Assembly (NCBI GenBank): GCA_963814985.1
Contig: CAWFFV010000082.1
Location: 1-64,000, forward strand
Source: CAWFFV01 sp963814985
GTDB lineage: Bacteria; Chloroflexota; Ktedonobacteria; Ktedonobacterales; Ktedonobacteraceae
Length of the DNA stretch: 64,000 bases
Reading direction: 5' to 3'
The position numbers were made by a program, and so were the translations under genes. Under the pieces are notes generated by a model. That model ran no database searches. It had not been told where the DNA came from and saw only the letters and a list, made by a program, of their open reading frames with translations. Positions 37,587 to 48,090 of this stretch are shown here, piece after piece; within the stretch, counting starts at the first letter, position 1; each line of letters starts with the position of its first letter.

Positions 37587-38129
37587 ACACTCTCGGCGAA
37601 ATTTTTCGCTTCGCCTTGCTCCTCTCACCATAAGCCCTTGTGAGGGGGCGTTGTATGCAAATTATACCATGCCTGTGCTTCTACACGGCTAGAGCAAGCT
37701 GTCTACATTCGAAGCGTTTCAAGTAGGTTCTCCTCTACCTGTTCTTTTTTGTCGTGTCGCATGCAGGCCAAACAAAAGAGAGGGGCGTCCTTTCGGGGGA
37801 ATTTGTGACCAGAGAAAGGACGACCTCCTTCTATTCAATATCGGCACAGCTCCTCATGCGAATAGCCACAGAGGGTAAATATTTCTCTGGCCTGCCAGAC
37901 CTCCGGGTTCTTGCAACTTGTTTGACTCTCAAGCGTAATGAGAGCATATCTCCAGTATGCCCTTCCGGTAATCGCCGTGATAAAATAGAGGGAAATGGGT
38001 AAGCTGTAGACGAATGTAGAGAGTCTCGTGTAATATGACAGAGAAACTATTCTGTCTACCTACATTTATACTCTGTTAGGAACAATCCCTGCGGATGCCT
38101 CGACAGACGAAGAAAGCAGGTCTGAACCA
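37587..38129. other. Divergent intergenic region accC/ftsH
   Basis: About 540 bases hold the two promoters, but no clear consensus. A stem CGTCCTTTC (37786-37794) pairs with GAAAGGACG (37814-37822). An open frame at 37754-38002 looks non-coding. Confidence 0.4.
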
Positions 38130-40114
38130 ATGGATGCTCAGGCTAGATATATGTATCAGAACAACCCGAATAACCAGGGGTCGCGGGGGACACAGCGTCC
38201 CGACAATAGTGGAAATGGCAATAATGCTGGCGGTCCACGAGAGAATGGGAGTTCACTCCTCTTCCGCGCAATCCTTATCATCGTGGTTGTACTGATGGCA
38301 TGGGTTATCATCCAATACTTTACCGGCAGTAACAGTACTACCAGTGGTCCAAGTGTCATAGAGGTGCCATACAGCACCTTCTATCAGCAGGTCCAGGATG
38401 GGAATGTTGATTCGGCGGTTTTTCAGGGCCAGGATGTAACGGGCAACTTTAAGAGAGCCGTTACTCTCGTTGATGCTAATGGTAGCACCAAAACTGGTAT
38501 ACAGTACCACTTCACACAATTGCCCAATGGTGATCCAACGCTGACGGCTTTACTCATTAAGAATAATGTGAAATTTCAGGCCAAGTTAGTCGCTGATAAT
38601 GACGTGTTATTCAATATCCTCTTTAATTTTCTGCCGTGGATACTGGTGTTTGGCGTCATCATTTTAATTGCACGCCGGGCTACGCAGAGCCAGCAGAATA
38701 TCTTTAGCTTTGGCAAGAGCCGGGCAAAGTTAGTTTTGGAGGATAGGCCAACGACAACCTTTGCCGATGTGGCGGGTGTGGATGAGGCCAAAAATGATCT
38801 GATAGAGGTCGTCGAATTTCTCAAAACTCCAGGGAAATTTCAGCGCTTAGGTGGAAAGATACCTCGTGGTGTATTGCTGGTGGGGTCTCCAGGAACAGGG
38901 AAGACGCTACTCGCACGTGCTGTTGCGGGTGAAGCTAATGTGCCCTTCTTCTCAATGAGCGGTTCTGAATTTGTCGAAGTACTGGTCGGTGTAGGTGCCA
39001 GCCGTGTACGTGACCTGTTTGATCAGGCCAAAAAGGCTTCGCCGAGCATCATTTTCATCGATGAAATCGATGCTGTAGGCCGTCAACGTGGTTCTAGTAT
39101 TAATAGCAACGATGAGCGTGAGCAGACCCTGAACCAGTTACTCGTTGAAATGGATGGCTTCGATACCCGTCAGGCTGTTGTGGTCCTGGCTGCTACCAAT
39201 CGCCCGGATGGACTGGACAAGGCGCTTCTGCGTCCTGGACGCTTTGATCGCCGTGTCACTGTAGAACGTCCTGACTGGAATGGTCGTCTGGCGATCCTCA
39301 AAATTCATACCCATGATGTTCCACTGGGAAAAGATGTCGATCTGATTACCGTTGCTCGTGGTACTCCGGGTATGGTTGGTGCCGACCTGGCGAACCTGGT
39401 GAACGAGGCCGCGCTGCTGGCGGCTCGTCGTAATCTGGATGCTGTGACACAAAACTGCTTCGATGAGGCCCTCGACAAGATTCTCATCGGTGCGGAGCGT
39501 CCGCTGATCCTCAGTGACGAAGATTTGAATGTTATTGCTTATCACGAAGGCGGTCATGCTTTGACAGGTCTCTTGCAAGAGAATGTGGACCCTGTGACGA
39601 AAGTGACGATCGTCCCTCGTGGTCAGGCTTTGGGTGTGACGCAGTATACCCCATTGGATGATCGTTACAACTATTCCAGGGATTACCTGGAGGCACAACT
39701 GGTGACTGCACTGGGTGGGCGTGCCGCAGAAGAGGTGGCGATTGGTCAGATCACTACTGGTGCAGAGAACGATCTTCAGCGTGTCACTGCCATTGCTCGA
39801 CAGATGATTACTCGTTGGGGGATGAGTGAGCGGCTTGGCACGATCTCCTATAGTGAACGAGAAGATCCCTTTGCTGGTACTGCATTAGCCACAGGCTCAC
39901 GCGAGTATAGTGAGCGAACTGCAGTATTATCGACGAAGAGGTCAATCGTATCGTGAATTGGGCGCATAATCGGGCTGTCAGCCTACTGTCTGAGCATCGC
40001 GTTACCCTGGATCACATTGCCAGGACGTTGCGGCTACATGAGACGATTGACGCCAAACAATTGCGCGAAATTCTGATTGAAACCGGGGCCATTGACGCTG
40101 CACCAGCGTCCTGA
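38130..40114 (+). CDS. ftsH: ATP-dependent zinc metalloprotease (3' frameshift)
   Basis: FtsH is a membrane AAA protease that removes misfolded and regulatory proteins. Joined length is about 660 residues. A Gly/Asn-rich N-terminus of about 40 residues precedes helix 1 (about 43-66). Then come a periplasmic domain, helix 2 (about 161-183), Walker A GSPGTGKT at 252-259, Walker B IIFIDEIDAVG, the second region of homology and zinc site HEGGH at 472-476. The frame changes near 39925. The tail then continues as EEVNRIVNWAHNRAV to a stop at 40112-40114. ATG 38130 has a weak GCAGG upstream. Confidence 0.95.
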
Positions 40115-40129
40115 AGCCGGTGTAGGGTA

Positions 40130-40205
40130 ACCGTCATAGGCGCGTTCGGGCGTAGGGTCTCCTGCCGGGTTTGCGGGTTACCAAACCCTGGTGTCCCCAA
40201 TACCT
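40130..40205. repeat. Partial family B repeat
   Basis: GTCTCCTGCCGGGTTTGCGG and ACCAAACCCTGGTGTCCCC match the central part of family B. It lies directly after ftsH, without the terminal hairpin. Confidence 0.5.
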
Positions 40206-40234
40206 CATTAGCCGCTATAACGGGCTACGTAAAC

Positions 40235-40263
40235 AAGAGTGCAGAGGATCCCTCTGCACTCTT
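40235..40263. terminator. Bidirectional terminator between ftsH and the CheA-like gene
   Basis: AAGAGTGCAGAGG pairs with CCTCTGCACTCTT around ATC, followed by GCTTTT on the plus strand. It serves convergent genes. Confidence 0.8.
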
Positions 40264-40287
40264 GCTTTTCGTACCCAAAACTTACCT

Positions 40288-42670
40288 CTAGCGTGTGAGT
40301 AAGTTCTGGATTGTTTCTAGCAATGCCTCCGGGGGGCAGGGCTTGGTAAGATAGGCGTGGGCACCCAATTCTCGTGCGCGCTGTATATGCTTCTCCCCAG
40401 AGCGAGCAGTCAACATCACAACCTTCACACTGGCAAGCTCCGGGTAGAGACGCATAATATTGAGCAGGTCATAGCCGTTGAGGTTTGGCATTTCGACATC
40501 CAGGAGGAACACATCTGGTGTGCTTTCCATCAACAGCTCCAGTGCCTCCAGACCATCACGTGCCTCTGTCACTGTATAGTCCGTATCCTGGAGTGTTTGC
40601 AGCAATAACTGCCGTAGAAAAACGAAATCATCAGCAATGAGAATTTTTGATTTCCTGGGTTGTCGTGAGAGTGGAGCAACCCTCGTTGGCTGGCTTGTCA
40701 GATTGGAACATACTGTGGTGTCTGACCAGTTCGGGGAGATCGACCATAAGTAAGACTTTTCCCTTACCGTCGATAGCAGCTCCTGTGATACCTGGACGCT
40801 GCAAGTGGGGCGCCAGCGGTTTGATGACCAGCTCAACATCATCCACAACTTCGTCTATGGTGACTCCTACTACCATACGGGATATTCCCTGGAGCAGGAC
40901 TAAGATCGGTACAATTCCTGTAGACGGAGGAGGATCTCCAGGGAAATTTAGCAGCCTGTCTCAAACGGTAGAAGACATCAATCTTCTCCTGCTTGCCATC
41001 ACCTATGCGCTGGATCTGTGAGAAAGGCACAAGAAGATGTTGCTTTCCGATGCGCACTTGTAAACAGTCGTACCATTGCGCGTGAACGTGGGAGACGCAG
41101 ATGGAAGCTCACACCGTGAGCGTCGTTACGTTGTAAAGAGATCGTGCCATGCAAACGCTGGATGGACTCGCGGATGGTATCGAGGTTTCCAACATGGATC
41201 GTCAGAGGAAACCCTACTTCAAGCATAATCTCATTGCCAAGTTCCTGGGCATGTAGCCAGATACGATAGGCTTCCTTCTTCTGTGTTTCATCCTGAGTCG
41301 AGAAAGTGTCCTGGATGCATGTATACAGGAGTTGGATGAAGAGGTCCCGTGAGCGTGTCCAGAATATCCTGGTCAATCTCCGTCATCTCACCCTCGGCCT
41401 CGAGTTGTATCTGCAATCCAAGTGTTGCCGCATACTTCGTGATCTCGTGTTGTAAGAGTGGTATTCTGCTTGCCAGGGGAACCAGACGCAGAAGGAGGGT
41501 ATCGTTGCGTATGGTAGAAGCCTGAGCCACATATTCCTGCTGTGCCAGTTTAAGGTTCATAAAGGCGAGACGCACTCGTGAGGTGGCTATTGTTACATCT
41601 ACAATGGTCTCATTGAGGGAACGTATCAAAATATCTTGCTCGGAGAATCGCTCAACCTCCAGGTCATCCCACCGTGATGCTGTCACTATTCTGGCTGTGC
41701 GTGCCCGCGACCGGGTTTTGCGTGGATGGTGGGTATCATTTTTCTGTGAAGCCTCGTTAAGAATACGGGCTATGAGCGATGAGGTGGGGTGTTCATCTAA
41801 TTTGTTTGAATGTTTTGGAGATGTAAAGAGTGAAGAGACCGATGGCCCAAGCAACTGTAAACGTGCCTGTGCGGCATATAATTCTTGTAATGCTCTTTCC
41901 ACCTGAGCCTGCGCACCTTCTAAGGGCGTGCGTAGTTCTTCTAAATGGTGGGAATGGAGCACTAAGGTTTCAACACGACGCAAATCTATATTAATTGTAG
42001 GTGTATCAACCGATAAGTTCTGCTGGTGTGGCTCAGACACACTGAGAAGCTGTTTTACTTGCTCATCAGATGATAGAACAACTTCACTCTGGTCATTTGC
42101 TGCTACGAGCTTTTCGGATGGCAGGAGAAGTTGTGCTAAATCGAGATCGAGCCTTTGGAGTTGCTCCTCAAGCTGTAAGAGAGGCCTGTCACTCTCTTTG
42201 CCAGAGGTGATGAGATCCTTCAGAGTCGTCTCAAGGGCCTGGACAGCTGTTGGGAATGCATTTTTGCCGATTACCAGATAGAGGTCTCCTGCAATGATTT
42301 GCTCGGCTATCACTTCTATGTAGGCGGCGATCCTCTCCATACTATGGTATTCGAGGGACCCTGCTGTGCCTCGCATCTTGTGGGAGGAACGCTGTAATGC
42401 GACAATGCACGAGGGATTGATATAATCGTCATGTTCTAGCTGGTTGAGGGCACGCCGCATGATGGTAACGTTTTCGTCAGCTTCGGATACAAAGATGTAG
42501 AACATATCATCCAAAGAAGTATCCAGGCTGTCTTGCGTAGTGGGAGAAGACAATAGAGGCGATGCCGGCTCCTCCGTATTCCAATCCTCCATTGCCTCGA
42601 AGGCTTGTAACACTGCTAAGTCGTCGGTTGTGAGTTCATCGTTATTAAAAAGATGGGGTGTTTCATTCAT
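40288..42670 (-). CDS. CheA-like hybrid protein, Hpt-(degenerate kinase)-CheW-REC (frameshifted)
   Basis: Joined length is about 795 residues. An N-terminal Hpt domain has the phospho-His in SSHKMRGTAGSL. A long helical middle region follows. A segment with CheA layout (DTLTGPLIQLLYTCIQ ... HGTISLQRNDAHGVSFHLRL) lacks recognisable N, G1 and G2 ATP-binding boxes. A CheW-like domain (LLVPFSQIQRIGDGKQEKI) and a C-terminal receiver (phospho-Asp in DVFLLDVEMPNLNG) complete it. Frames change near 41360, 41075, 40930 and 40660. The architecture recalls PilL/ChpA. It is last after CheY and CheW genes, and no MCP gene is present. Confidence 0.8.
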
Positions 42671-42687
42671 AGCTGATAAGTATCCTG

Positions 42688-43257
42688 CTATGTTATAGTA
42701 TGTACATCTGTAAGGATGAATAGAACATCGAGGAGCAATGACTCTTCATAGATGCCTTTTATCGCTCCTATGCGCGAAGATGAAAACCAGGGAGATGTTG
42801 GCTGTAAGGGGTGTATCTCCCCTCTTTCCACAGTGGTTGTTGAGCCGATAGTTGAGACGAAGAAACCAAGTGAGGCATTCTTCCCCTGAGCAATAAGTAA
42901 TACCCCCTTAGAGATATTGGTAGTTGTATTGATGGCTGTACTATCTAACAAGTATGCTTCCAGATCAGCCACCGCTATGATTTCGCCACGCCAGGCTGTT
43001 AAGCCCAGCATCCATGATGGCATATCAGGCAGGAGCGTGAATTGATGAGGTGAAGGAATGATTTCACGCAGAACTGTCAGAGAAAGGAGAATGTGTACTT
43101 GTCCGCACTCACAGAGCAGAAACTCCTCGGAGTGGGCCTGCGTGTCGGGAGTGGCATGAGCGATTCTCTGGGCAAGGTCCCAAAACTCCTCATCACTCAT
43201 TTGCTTGAGGTTGGAGACCTGGGTGTAGTTTGCTATCTGGGTGGAATACTCGTTCAT
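42688..43257 (-). CDS. CheW-like adaptor protein
   Basis: The 189-residue protein has a CheW fold from about residue 45: FLLCECGQVHILLSLTVLREIIPSP, then LGLTAWRGEIIAVADLEAYL. The N-terminal 40 residues are extra. Such adaptors couple receptors to CheA, or PilI to PilL. It lies between the CheY gene and the CheA-like gene with short gaps (12 and 17 bases), so the three form an operon. The frame is intact. Confidence 0.85.
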   Translation of the reverse strand: MNEYSTQIANYTQVSNLKQMSDEEFWDLAQRIAHATPDTQAHSEEFLLCECGQVHILLSLTVLREIIPSPHQFTLLPDMPSWMLGLTAWRGEIIAVADLEAYLLDSTAINTTTNISKGVLLIAQGKNASLGFFVSTIGSTTTVERGEIHPLQPTSPWFSSSRIGAIKGIYEESLLLDVLFILTDVHTIT

Positions 43258-43269
43258 TCAGATCAATTT

Positions 43270-43659
43270 CTAGTGTGTTGCTGAAAGACCTAAGTGTGAT
43301 TGGATAATGGAGATAACATCTTGTGTCTTAAATGGCTTGGTGATGTAATCTTTGGCACCAACGAGGCGACCTTTCAGGCGATCTATCATCCCATCGCGCC
43401 GGGAGAGCATGATAATCACTGTATTAGCAAATTGGGGCTTGGTTTTCAGACGGCGCGCTACCTCATAGCCATCCACCTTGGGAAGGTTAATATCCAGTAC
43501 AACGAGATCGGGTATTTTGGCTTCAGGTTGGGTTAACCAACGCATTGCTTCTACGCCGTCGGCGAAGCCTTTGACTTCTAAACCTTCTCGACCCAGACAC
43601 GTCTCGATGATTTTGCGTACTGTGGCTGAGTCATCAATGACCATAACAAGTTTACTCAT
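43270..43659 (-). CDS. CheY/PilG-like response regulator
   Basis: The 129-residue protein is a receiver domain only. It has VIDDSATVRKIIE, phosphoacceptor Asp56 in LVVLDINLPKVDG, the conserved Ser in VIMLSRRDG and the Lys in DYITKPFK. The opening resembles twitching-motility regulators (PilG type). It is first in the CheY-CheW-CheA-like operon. Confidence 0.92.
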   Translation of the reverse strand: MSKLVMVIDDSATVRKIIETCLGREGLEVKGFADGVEAMRWLTQPEAKIPDLVVLDINLPKVDGYEVARRLKTKPQFANTVIIMLSRRDGMIDRLKGRLVGAKDYITKPFKTQDVISIIQSHLGLSATH

Positions 43660-43926
43660 GCTGTTGACCTCTTTCTCTCATCCTCACTACCATGCATTGT
43701 ACCCAACTTCTGCGTACATATACAAGACGAGGTACTTTTCAACTGCTATGCCCAGAAATTAAACCTCTGTTGCACTTACGTTTATCAACGATGCACCCCA
43801 TCCAGAGGAATTTCACCAATAAGGGCGAGTTCTCCTGAGACTATACTATCATAGAGAGATGATAAATTACAACCTTCAGGGATTATCGTACTTAATAACA
43901 TTTTAATGGTAATACGCTATAATTCA

Positions 43927-45046
43927 TTACATAGTAGCCACAGGAAGGGTAAAGGTAAAGGTACTTCCCTGATCTGGAGCACTCTCTGCCATGATACGAC
44001 CTCCGTGAGCTTCTACCACCTGCCGGGCAATTGCCAGACCAAGGCCAGCCCTTCCTCCTCCTCCTGGTCCGATGAAGCCTGCTTTTGAACGGGCACGATC
44101 CGTTTTGTAAAATCGCTCAAATATACGCGGTAGCTCTTCTTTACTAATACCAATACCTGTATCGCGCACAAAAAAACGTTGAAGGTGGTGATCTGTTTGT
44201 AGTGCTGTGCCAATCACGATTGTGCCCCCAGAAGGGGTAAATTTGATGGCATTATGTATCAAATTAACAAGCACCCGTGTGATGAGTTTGCTATCGGCGG
44301 CAACTCGTGTTTTCCCTTGTTGGATGTCAGTGCGTAGCTTGACGCGGTGGCGCTGGGCTAATGTCCACATACGTGCCATCACTTCGCGTACCAGTTGTTC
44401 TGCTTCTACGGGTTCAATGGTCAGTGGCATCTGTCCTGATTCCAGGCGTGATAATTCGAGCAGTTCTGAGACCAGTTCCGTGAGATAGTGGACCTCTGTT
44501 TCAATCTTCTCTACAAATTCCTGAGCTTTCTCAGGGTCTGTATCAATAGTGTCTTCCAGCGTTTCTGTTAGTAAACGGACAGAGGAGAGGGGAGTACGAA
44601 GTTCGTGTGAGATATTTGCCAGGAAGTCGTGTTGCACCCGCTCCAGGCGTCGTAATTCTGCCATATCCTCGATGATGACGGTGAAATAGTGATAAAGCTG
44701 AGTTGCCGGTTCAACGGGCTTTGGTTTTCTAACGTGGTGCTCAAGAGGAGTCACCGTAACTTTCCACGCGATACCCGAGGAGCCTTTCTCGTATTGTCCT
44801 CTTTGTGCATGGCCTGTTTGAATACACTCCTGTACCAAGTTGAATGATCTCAGGATTCTGGAGAACCTGGTCGAGTCTGGTATGGTGGACGAGAACCTTG
44901 CTCTCACAGAAATGGAGTGCAGGTTGATTGATTGAATGGATAGATAAAGCGCGATCAACTACAAAGGCTGGTAGGGGAAGAGCCTCCAGGAAACTGTTGA
45001 AGAACTGTCGATAGTTGATGTACATCTGGGGATTATTGGCAGTCAA
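43927..45046 (-). CDS. PAS-domain sensor histidine kinase, PhoR-like (frameshifted)
   Basis: Joined length is about 372 residues. A PAS domain (FFNSFLEALPLPAFVVDRAL...) precedes HisKA (DFLANISHELRTPLSSVRLL) and HATPase with NLIHNAIKFTPSGG, DTGIGISKEELPRIFERFYK and GGRAGLGLAIARQVVEAHGG. There are no membrane helices, so it is soluble. A frame change lies near 44800. The start is TTG 45046, or ATG eight codons later. The HisKA and HATPase motifs match the PhoR/VicK group. No response regulator is adjacent on this strand. Confidence 0.88.
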
Positions 45047-45083
45047 ACGAAATCACCATCCTCCTTCTCTGTCTGACACAATA

Positions 45084-45109
45084 AAGGACCACCAATGCAG
45101 GTGGTCCTT
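45084..45109 (-). terminator. Terminator downstream of tRNA-Asn
   Basis: AAGGACCACC pairs with GGTGGTCCTT. On the minus strand it is followed by TATTGT, nine bases after the tRNA 3' end. Confidence 0.6.
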
Positions 45110-45117
45110 GATTCAAG

Positions 45118-45189
45118 CTCCTCGAACAGGATTCGAACCTGTAACCTACCGGTTAACAGCCGGCCGCTCTACCGTTGAGCTATCGAGGA
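45118..45189 (-). tRNA. tRNA-Asn (GTT)
   Basis: A 72-nt cloverleaf has acceptor TCCTCGA pairing TCGAGGA, anticodon loop CTGTTAA and discriminator G. The T-arm reads ACAGGTTCGAATCCTGT. CCA is not encoded. Confidence 0.94.
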
Positions 45190-45317
45190 AAGTGTTCTCC
45201 TTAAGAACACTTGCAGTATATACTACTTGTGGTATTTCGTCAATACTTTTTGGACAAAATTCTAAAAAGTCCTGCCATCCACACAAAACGAGGACTCTCC
45301 CTCCTTCTGGGTGAAAG

Positions 45318-45443
45318 CGGGTGCAGGGGTGGCAACCCCTGCCGGAGCGCGAGGTGTCCTCGCAAAAACTCTTTTCCCGAAAATCACCTGCAAGGATGGA
45401 GGCATAAAACGAGAGCGAGCCACTGCAGGTGGTGAGCAGACAT
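45318..45443. repeat. Family B unit plus family A fragment
   Basis: GCGGGTGCAGGGGTGGCAAC and CCTGCCGGAGCGCGAGGTGT match family B. The right part GAGAGCGAGCCACTGCAGGT and GGTGAGC matches the inner right end of family A. It ends at the mgtE stop. Confidence 0.6.
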
Positions 45444-47399
45444 TTACTCATGGAATCTTTCAATGAGTAGGAGTGTTATCACCAGGAAAGTGCTCAGGCT
45501 GACAACGGCAATCACCGGATCAAGTAAAGGGGCAGTCACCAGACTTCCGCGCAAACGTAGACGTTGGAGGAGGTTCGGTAAGACCAGGCCACAGATGGAG
45601 GCAATGAGCAAGCTCAGACCAAAGCTCAGACCAATCGCTGCACTTAACCACAATGAGCGGAAGAGGACCCATGACAGTACTCCTACCAGCAGACTGATCA
45701 GGGTTCCGCCAACTGTACCTATCTGTAGCTCGCGGAAAAAGCTGCGCCAGAAATCGCGTCCACTCTTCGAGCGCAGTTGCCAGCCTGCAATACCAAGCGT
45801 CTGTGAGGCTGCACTCCCACTGGTAAGCAAGAGCATGGGTATCAGGCAGATCATACTGATGAGTACTCCACGCAAACCCAACCCGGTGACGCTACCAAAA
45901 ACGGTTTTGGTAGTGAGGAGTGAGGAGAGGCCCAACGTCAAGAGAAAGCCGGCGATCACATTCACTGCTAACCAGGTGAAACGAGAGAAAGCCGTTTGCC
46001 ACGAAAAGCGTTCCTCGTCCTTCAATTCTATAACATCGGCACCCACAATCTCAGAGAAATCCTCGGCCTGCTCCTCATGGATTACATCGATCACATCATC
46101 TACTGTGACCAGCCCCACCAGGCGATTCTCTGCATCGACCGTCGGTACACCCATCAGATCGTATTTGGCGATGATGTGTGCTACATCCTCCTGGTTGGTG
46201 TCGGTTTGCACTTTGATCACATCAGGGTCCATCAAGTCTTGCATGCGTGCCGTTGGTTCTGCTGTTACCAGTTGGCGTAGTGAGACAACCCCTTTTAAGT
46301 GGTGCTCATCATCAAGGATGTAGAGGTAGTAGATCATCTCCAGATGAGCAGAGTTTTGCCGAAGATAGACCAGGGCGTCCTCGACAGTTGCCTCTTGTGA
46401 AAGAGCCAGCACTTCGTTGGTCATGATGCCGCCGGCTGTTTTTCTACCATAGCGCAAAAGGTCACGAATAGGCTGCGACTCATGGGCTGGCATCAAGTTC
46501 AGGAGGCGCTCGGCCTCAACCTGTGGAAGATCTGCCAGGATGTCGGCTGCGTCATCTGGTGCCAGCCTTTCTAGAAGATCAGAGGCATGCTCAGGATCGA
46601 GTTCGCTCAATAACTCGTGCTGGAGAGGGTATGTCACCTCATTGAGTGTGTCTGCCGCTATCTCGGTACCCAGGCGCTCCAGCATGGCACCAGCTTCCTC
46701 AAGATCGAGATGCTCTAGAATATCTGCAATATCAGCCGGGTGCAGATCTGCCAGTTTGGTACGACTCACATTCAGTTGGACCTGGGGTACAATCGCTGCT
46801 GCGCCGACAGTGGCACCTACCTCTGCTAATGCTGGGACTAACTGCTGTTCTGTAATATCTGTAGTCCTGACCATCTGAATTGGCTCAACATAGTTCCAGG
46901 TAATAATACGATCTGTAAGCTGAATTGGCAGGATGCGACTCAGGGTATCGATGACCGGCTGCACGCCCAGGCGGCGTAACAGTCCACTCAGACTAATATC
47001 AACACCCACCAGCCGTGCTGTCTTCTTGATCTGTGCAAGCTTGAGATCGTTGACCTTGACCACGCGAATCCCCTGGGTATCGACGATCTGCTTATCCAGG
47101 ATATCGCGTTTGAGTAATATTTCATTTGGATGAGGCTCGTAAGCTATTATTTGTGAGTGTTGTGCTGTGAGTTGAATGCGCGAATCTTCGAGTGTCTGAA
47201 CTTGTGACCAGGGAATAATTAGTTTTCCTGTGTTCATTGGGGGTTGGACTATCAGAGCCGTGACGACAGGAAAAGTTTCGTTGAGTGTGACGTAGATATC
47301 ACGCAAGGTACCGATGCGACGATTGTCCTTATCATAGACGCTCTCGCGGAGCAGGGTGCTCAAGAAGATCATTGCTATCACCGCCATTCTGAAAATCAT
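45444..47399 (-). CDS. mgtE: Magnesium transporter MgtE
   Basis: MgtE is a Mg-gated membrane channel for Mg2+ uptake. The 651-residue protein is longer than usual because a PRC-barrel-like domain (about residues 10-160) precedes the MgtE_N superhelical domain (LADLHPADIADILEHLDLEEA). Two CBS domains and five C-terminal membrane helices follow, with the pore segment VNVIAGFLLTLGLSSLL and later helices. ATG 47399 is followed by another at 47372, which has the better GGTGAT site. A long leader with a short open frame lies upstream. The frame is intact. Confidence 0.93.
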   Translation of the reverse strand: MIFRMAVIAMIFLSTLLRESVYDKDNRRIGTLRDIYVTLNETFPVVTALIVQPPMNTGKLIIPWSQVQTLEDSRIQLTAQHSQIIAYEPHPNEILLKRDILDKQIVDTQGIRVVKVNDLKLAQIKKTARLVGVDISLSGLLRRLGVQPVIDTLSRILPIQLTDRIITWNYVEPIQMVRTTDITEQQLVPALAEVGATVGAAAIVPQVQLNVSRTKLADLHPADIADILEHLDLEEAGAMLERLGTEIAADTLNEVTYPLQHELLSELDPEHASDLLERLAPDDAADILADLPQVEAERLLNLMPAHESQPIRDLLRYGRKTAGGIMTNEVLALSQEATVEDALVYLRQNSAHLEMIYYLYILDDEHHLKGVVSLRQLVTAEPTARMQDLMDPDVIKVQTDTNQEDVAHIIAKYDLMGVPTVDAENRLVGLVTVDDVIDVIHEEQAEDFSEIVGADVIELKDEERFSWQTAFSRFTWLAVNVIAGFLLTLGLSSLLTTKTVFGSVTGLGLRGVLISMICLIPMLLLTSGSAASQTLGIAGWQLRSKSGRDFWRSFFRELQIGTVGGTLISLLVGVLSWVLFRSLWLSAAIGLSFGLSLLIASICGLVLPNLLQRLRLRGSLVTAPLLDPVIAVVSLSTFLVITLLLIERFHE

Positions 47400-47430
47400 A
47401 TCTCTGTGAATAAGTGGAAAACTTAGTCAG

Positions 47431-47452
47431 CTATGTAACATTTGTTACATAG
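47431..47452. promoter_or_regulatory. Palindrome upstream of mgtE
   Basis: CTATGTAACA and TGTTACATAG are perfect 10-bp arms around TT, 32 bases before the mgtE start codon. It could be an operator or a leader hairpin near the ribosome site. Confidence 0.5.
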
Positions 47453-47643
47453 AAAACACGCATACTGAGGCTACGCTCTTCTCAACAGAAGAAACGCGAG
47501 TTCCTGGCAGGAATGCATGTTGATACAGAGGACGCTGCAAGAGCAGCAAAGGACTTACTGGCAGGTGGGATAATTCTTACTCGACACCATTCACATCAAT
47601 GGGGGTGATGTATGCTCATCGAATAAGACAAGTTTTACCGAGG

Positions 47644-47748
47644 TCAATGGGTGATGTGCCCGGTGATAATACCCGATGAGGAGAAGAACAGTCCCGAAAG
47701 TAGATATGTATGTTTCACATATCTACTATGACTAGGGCCAGCGTCCAT
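47644..47748 (-). CDS. Possible 34-aa leader peptide of mgtE
   Basis: ATG 47746-47748 is preceded by AAAGGAGGTGA at 47754-47764, the strongest ribosome site in the region. It opens a 34-codon frame (MDAGPSHSRYVKHTYLLSG...). A 10-bp stem (GTAGATATGT) lies inside it. It sits in the leader of mgtE, about 245 bases before the gene, so it may be a regulatory peptide. Its function is inferred. Confidence 0.4.
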   Translation of the reverse strand: MDAGPSHSRYVKHTYLLSGLFFSSSGIITGHITH

Positions 47749-47886
47749 GTCCCTCACCTCCTTTGCCCAAACAGTTGTCGTGCCTCTCCAGTGATAACAC
47801 CTTCGATGGTGTCTCAGCTCAGTGCTGATACGCTTTCGGCAACCGCGGGTATTCAAAAATGCTAGAGAAAAGTCTCTTACAGAGAA

Positions 47887-47916
47887 AGTATAGCATGTCC
47901 TGACACATTTCAGCAA
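47887..47916 (-). promoter_or_regulatory. Candidate promoter for the mgtE leader
   Basis: On the minus strand TTGCTG (47911-47916) and TATACT (47887-47892) are spaced by 18 bases. Transcription would begin near 47880 and give a leader of about 480 nt with several stem-loops. Confidence 0.4.
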
Positions 47917-48090
47917 GGTACATAGTGTACTTGGTACGATTTGGCGAGGGGGGCAAAATCATTCATAGGTATATGTTATTACATGCATATATGAACCAAT
48001 GCCGATAGCTTCGTCTTTCTTTCAAGAAAAACGTATGATAGTATTATTCACAGTGGTTGAGGCGTGTACAAAAAGATTAGGAACAAGAAA

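Noticed and set aside
37754..38002. 82-residue open frame upstream of ftsH
   Set aside because: No ribosome site or family features, and composition resembles intergenic sequence.
47640..47900. M-box (ykoK) Mg riboswitch upstream of mgtE
   Set aside because: GGTGAGG and ACGCTG occur on the right strand, but the hairpin between them and the remaining conserved M-box blocks are missing.
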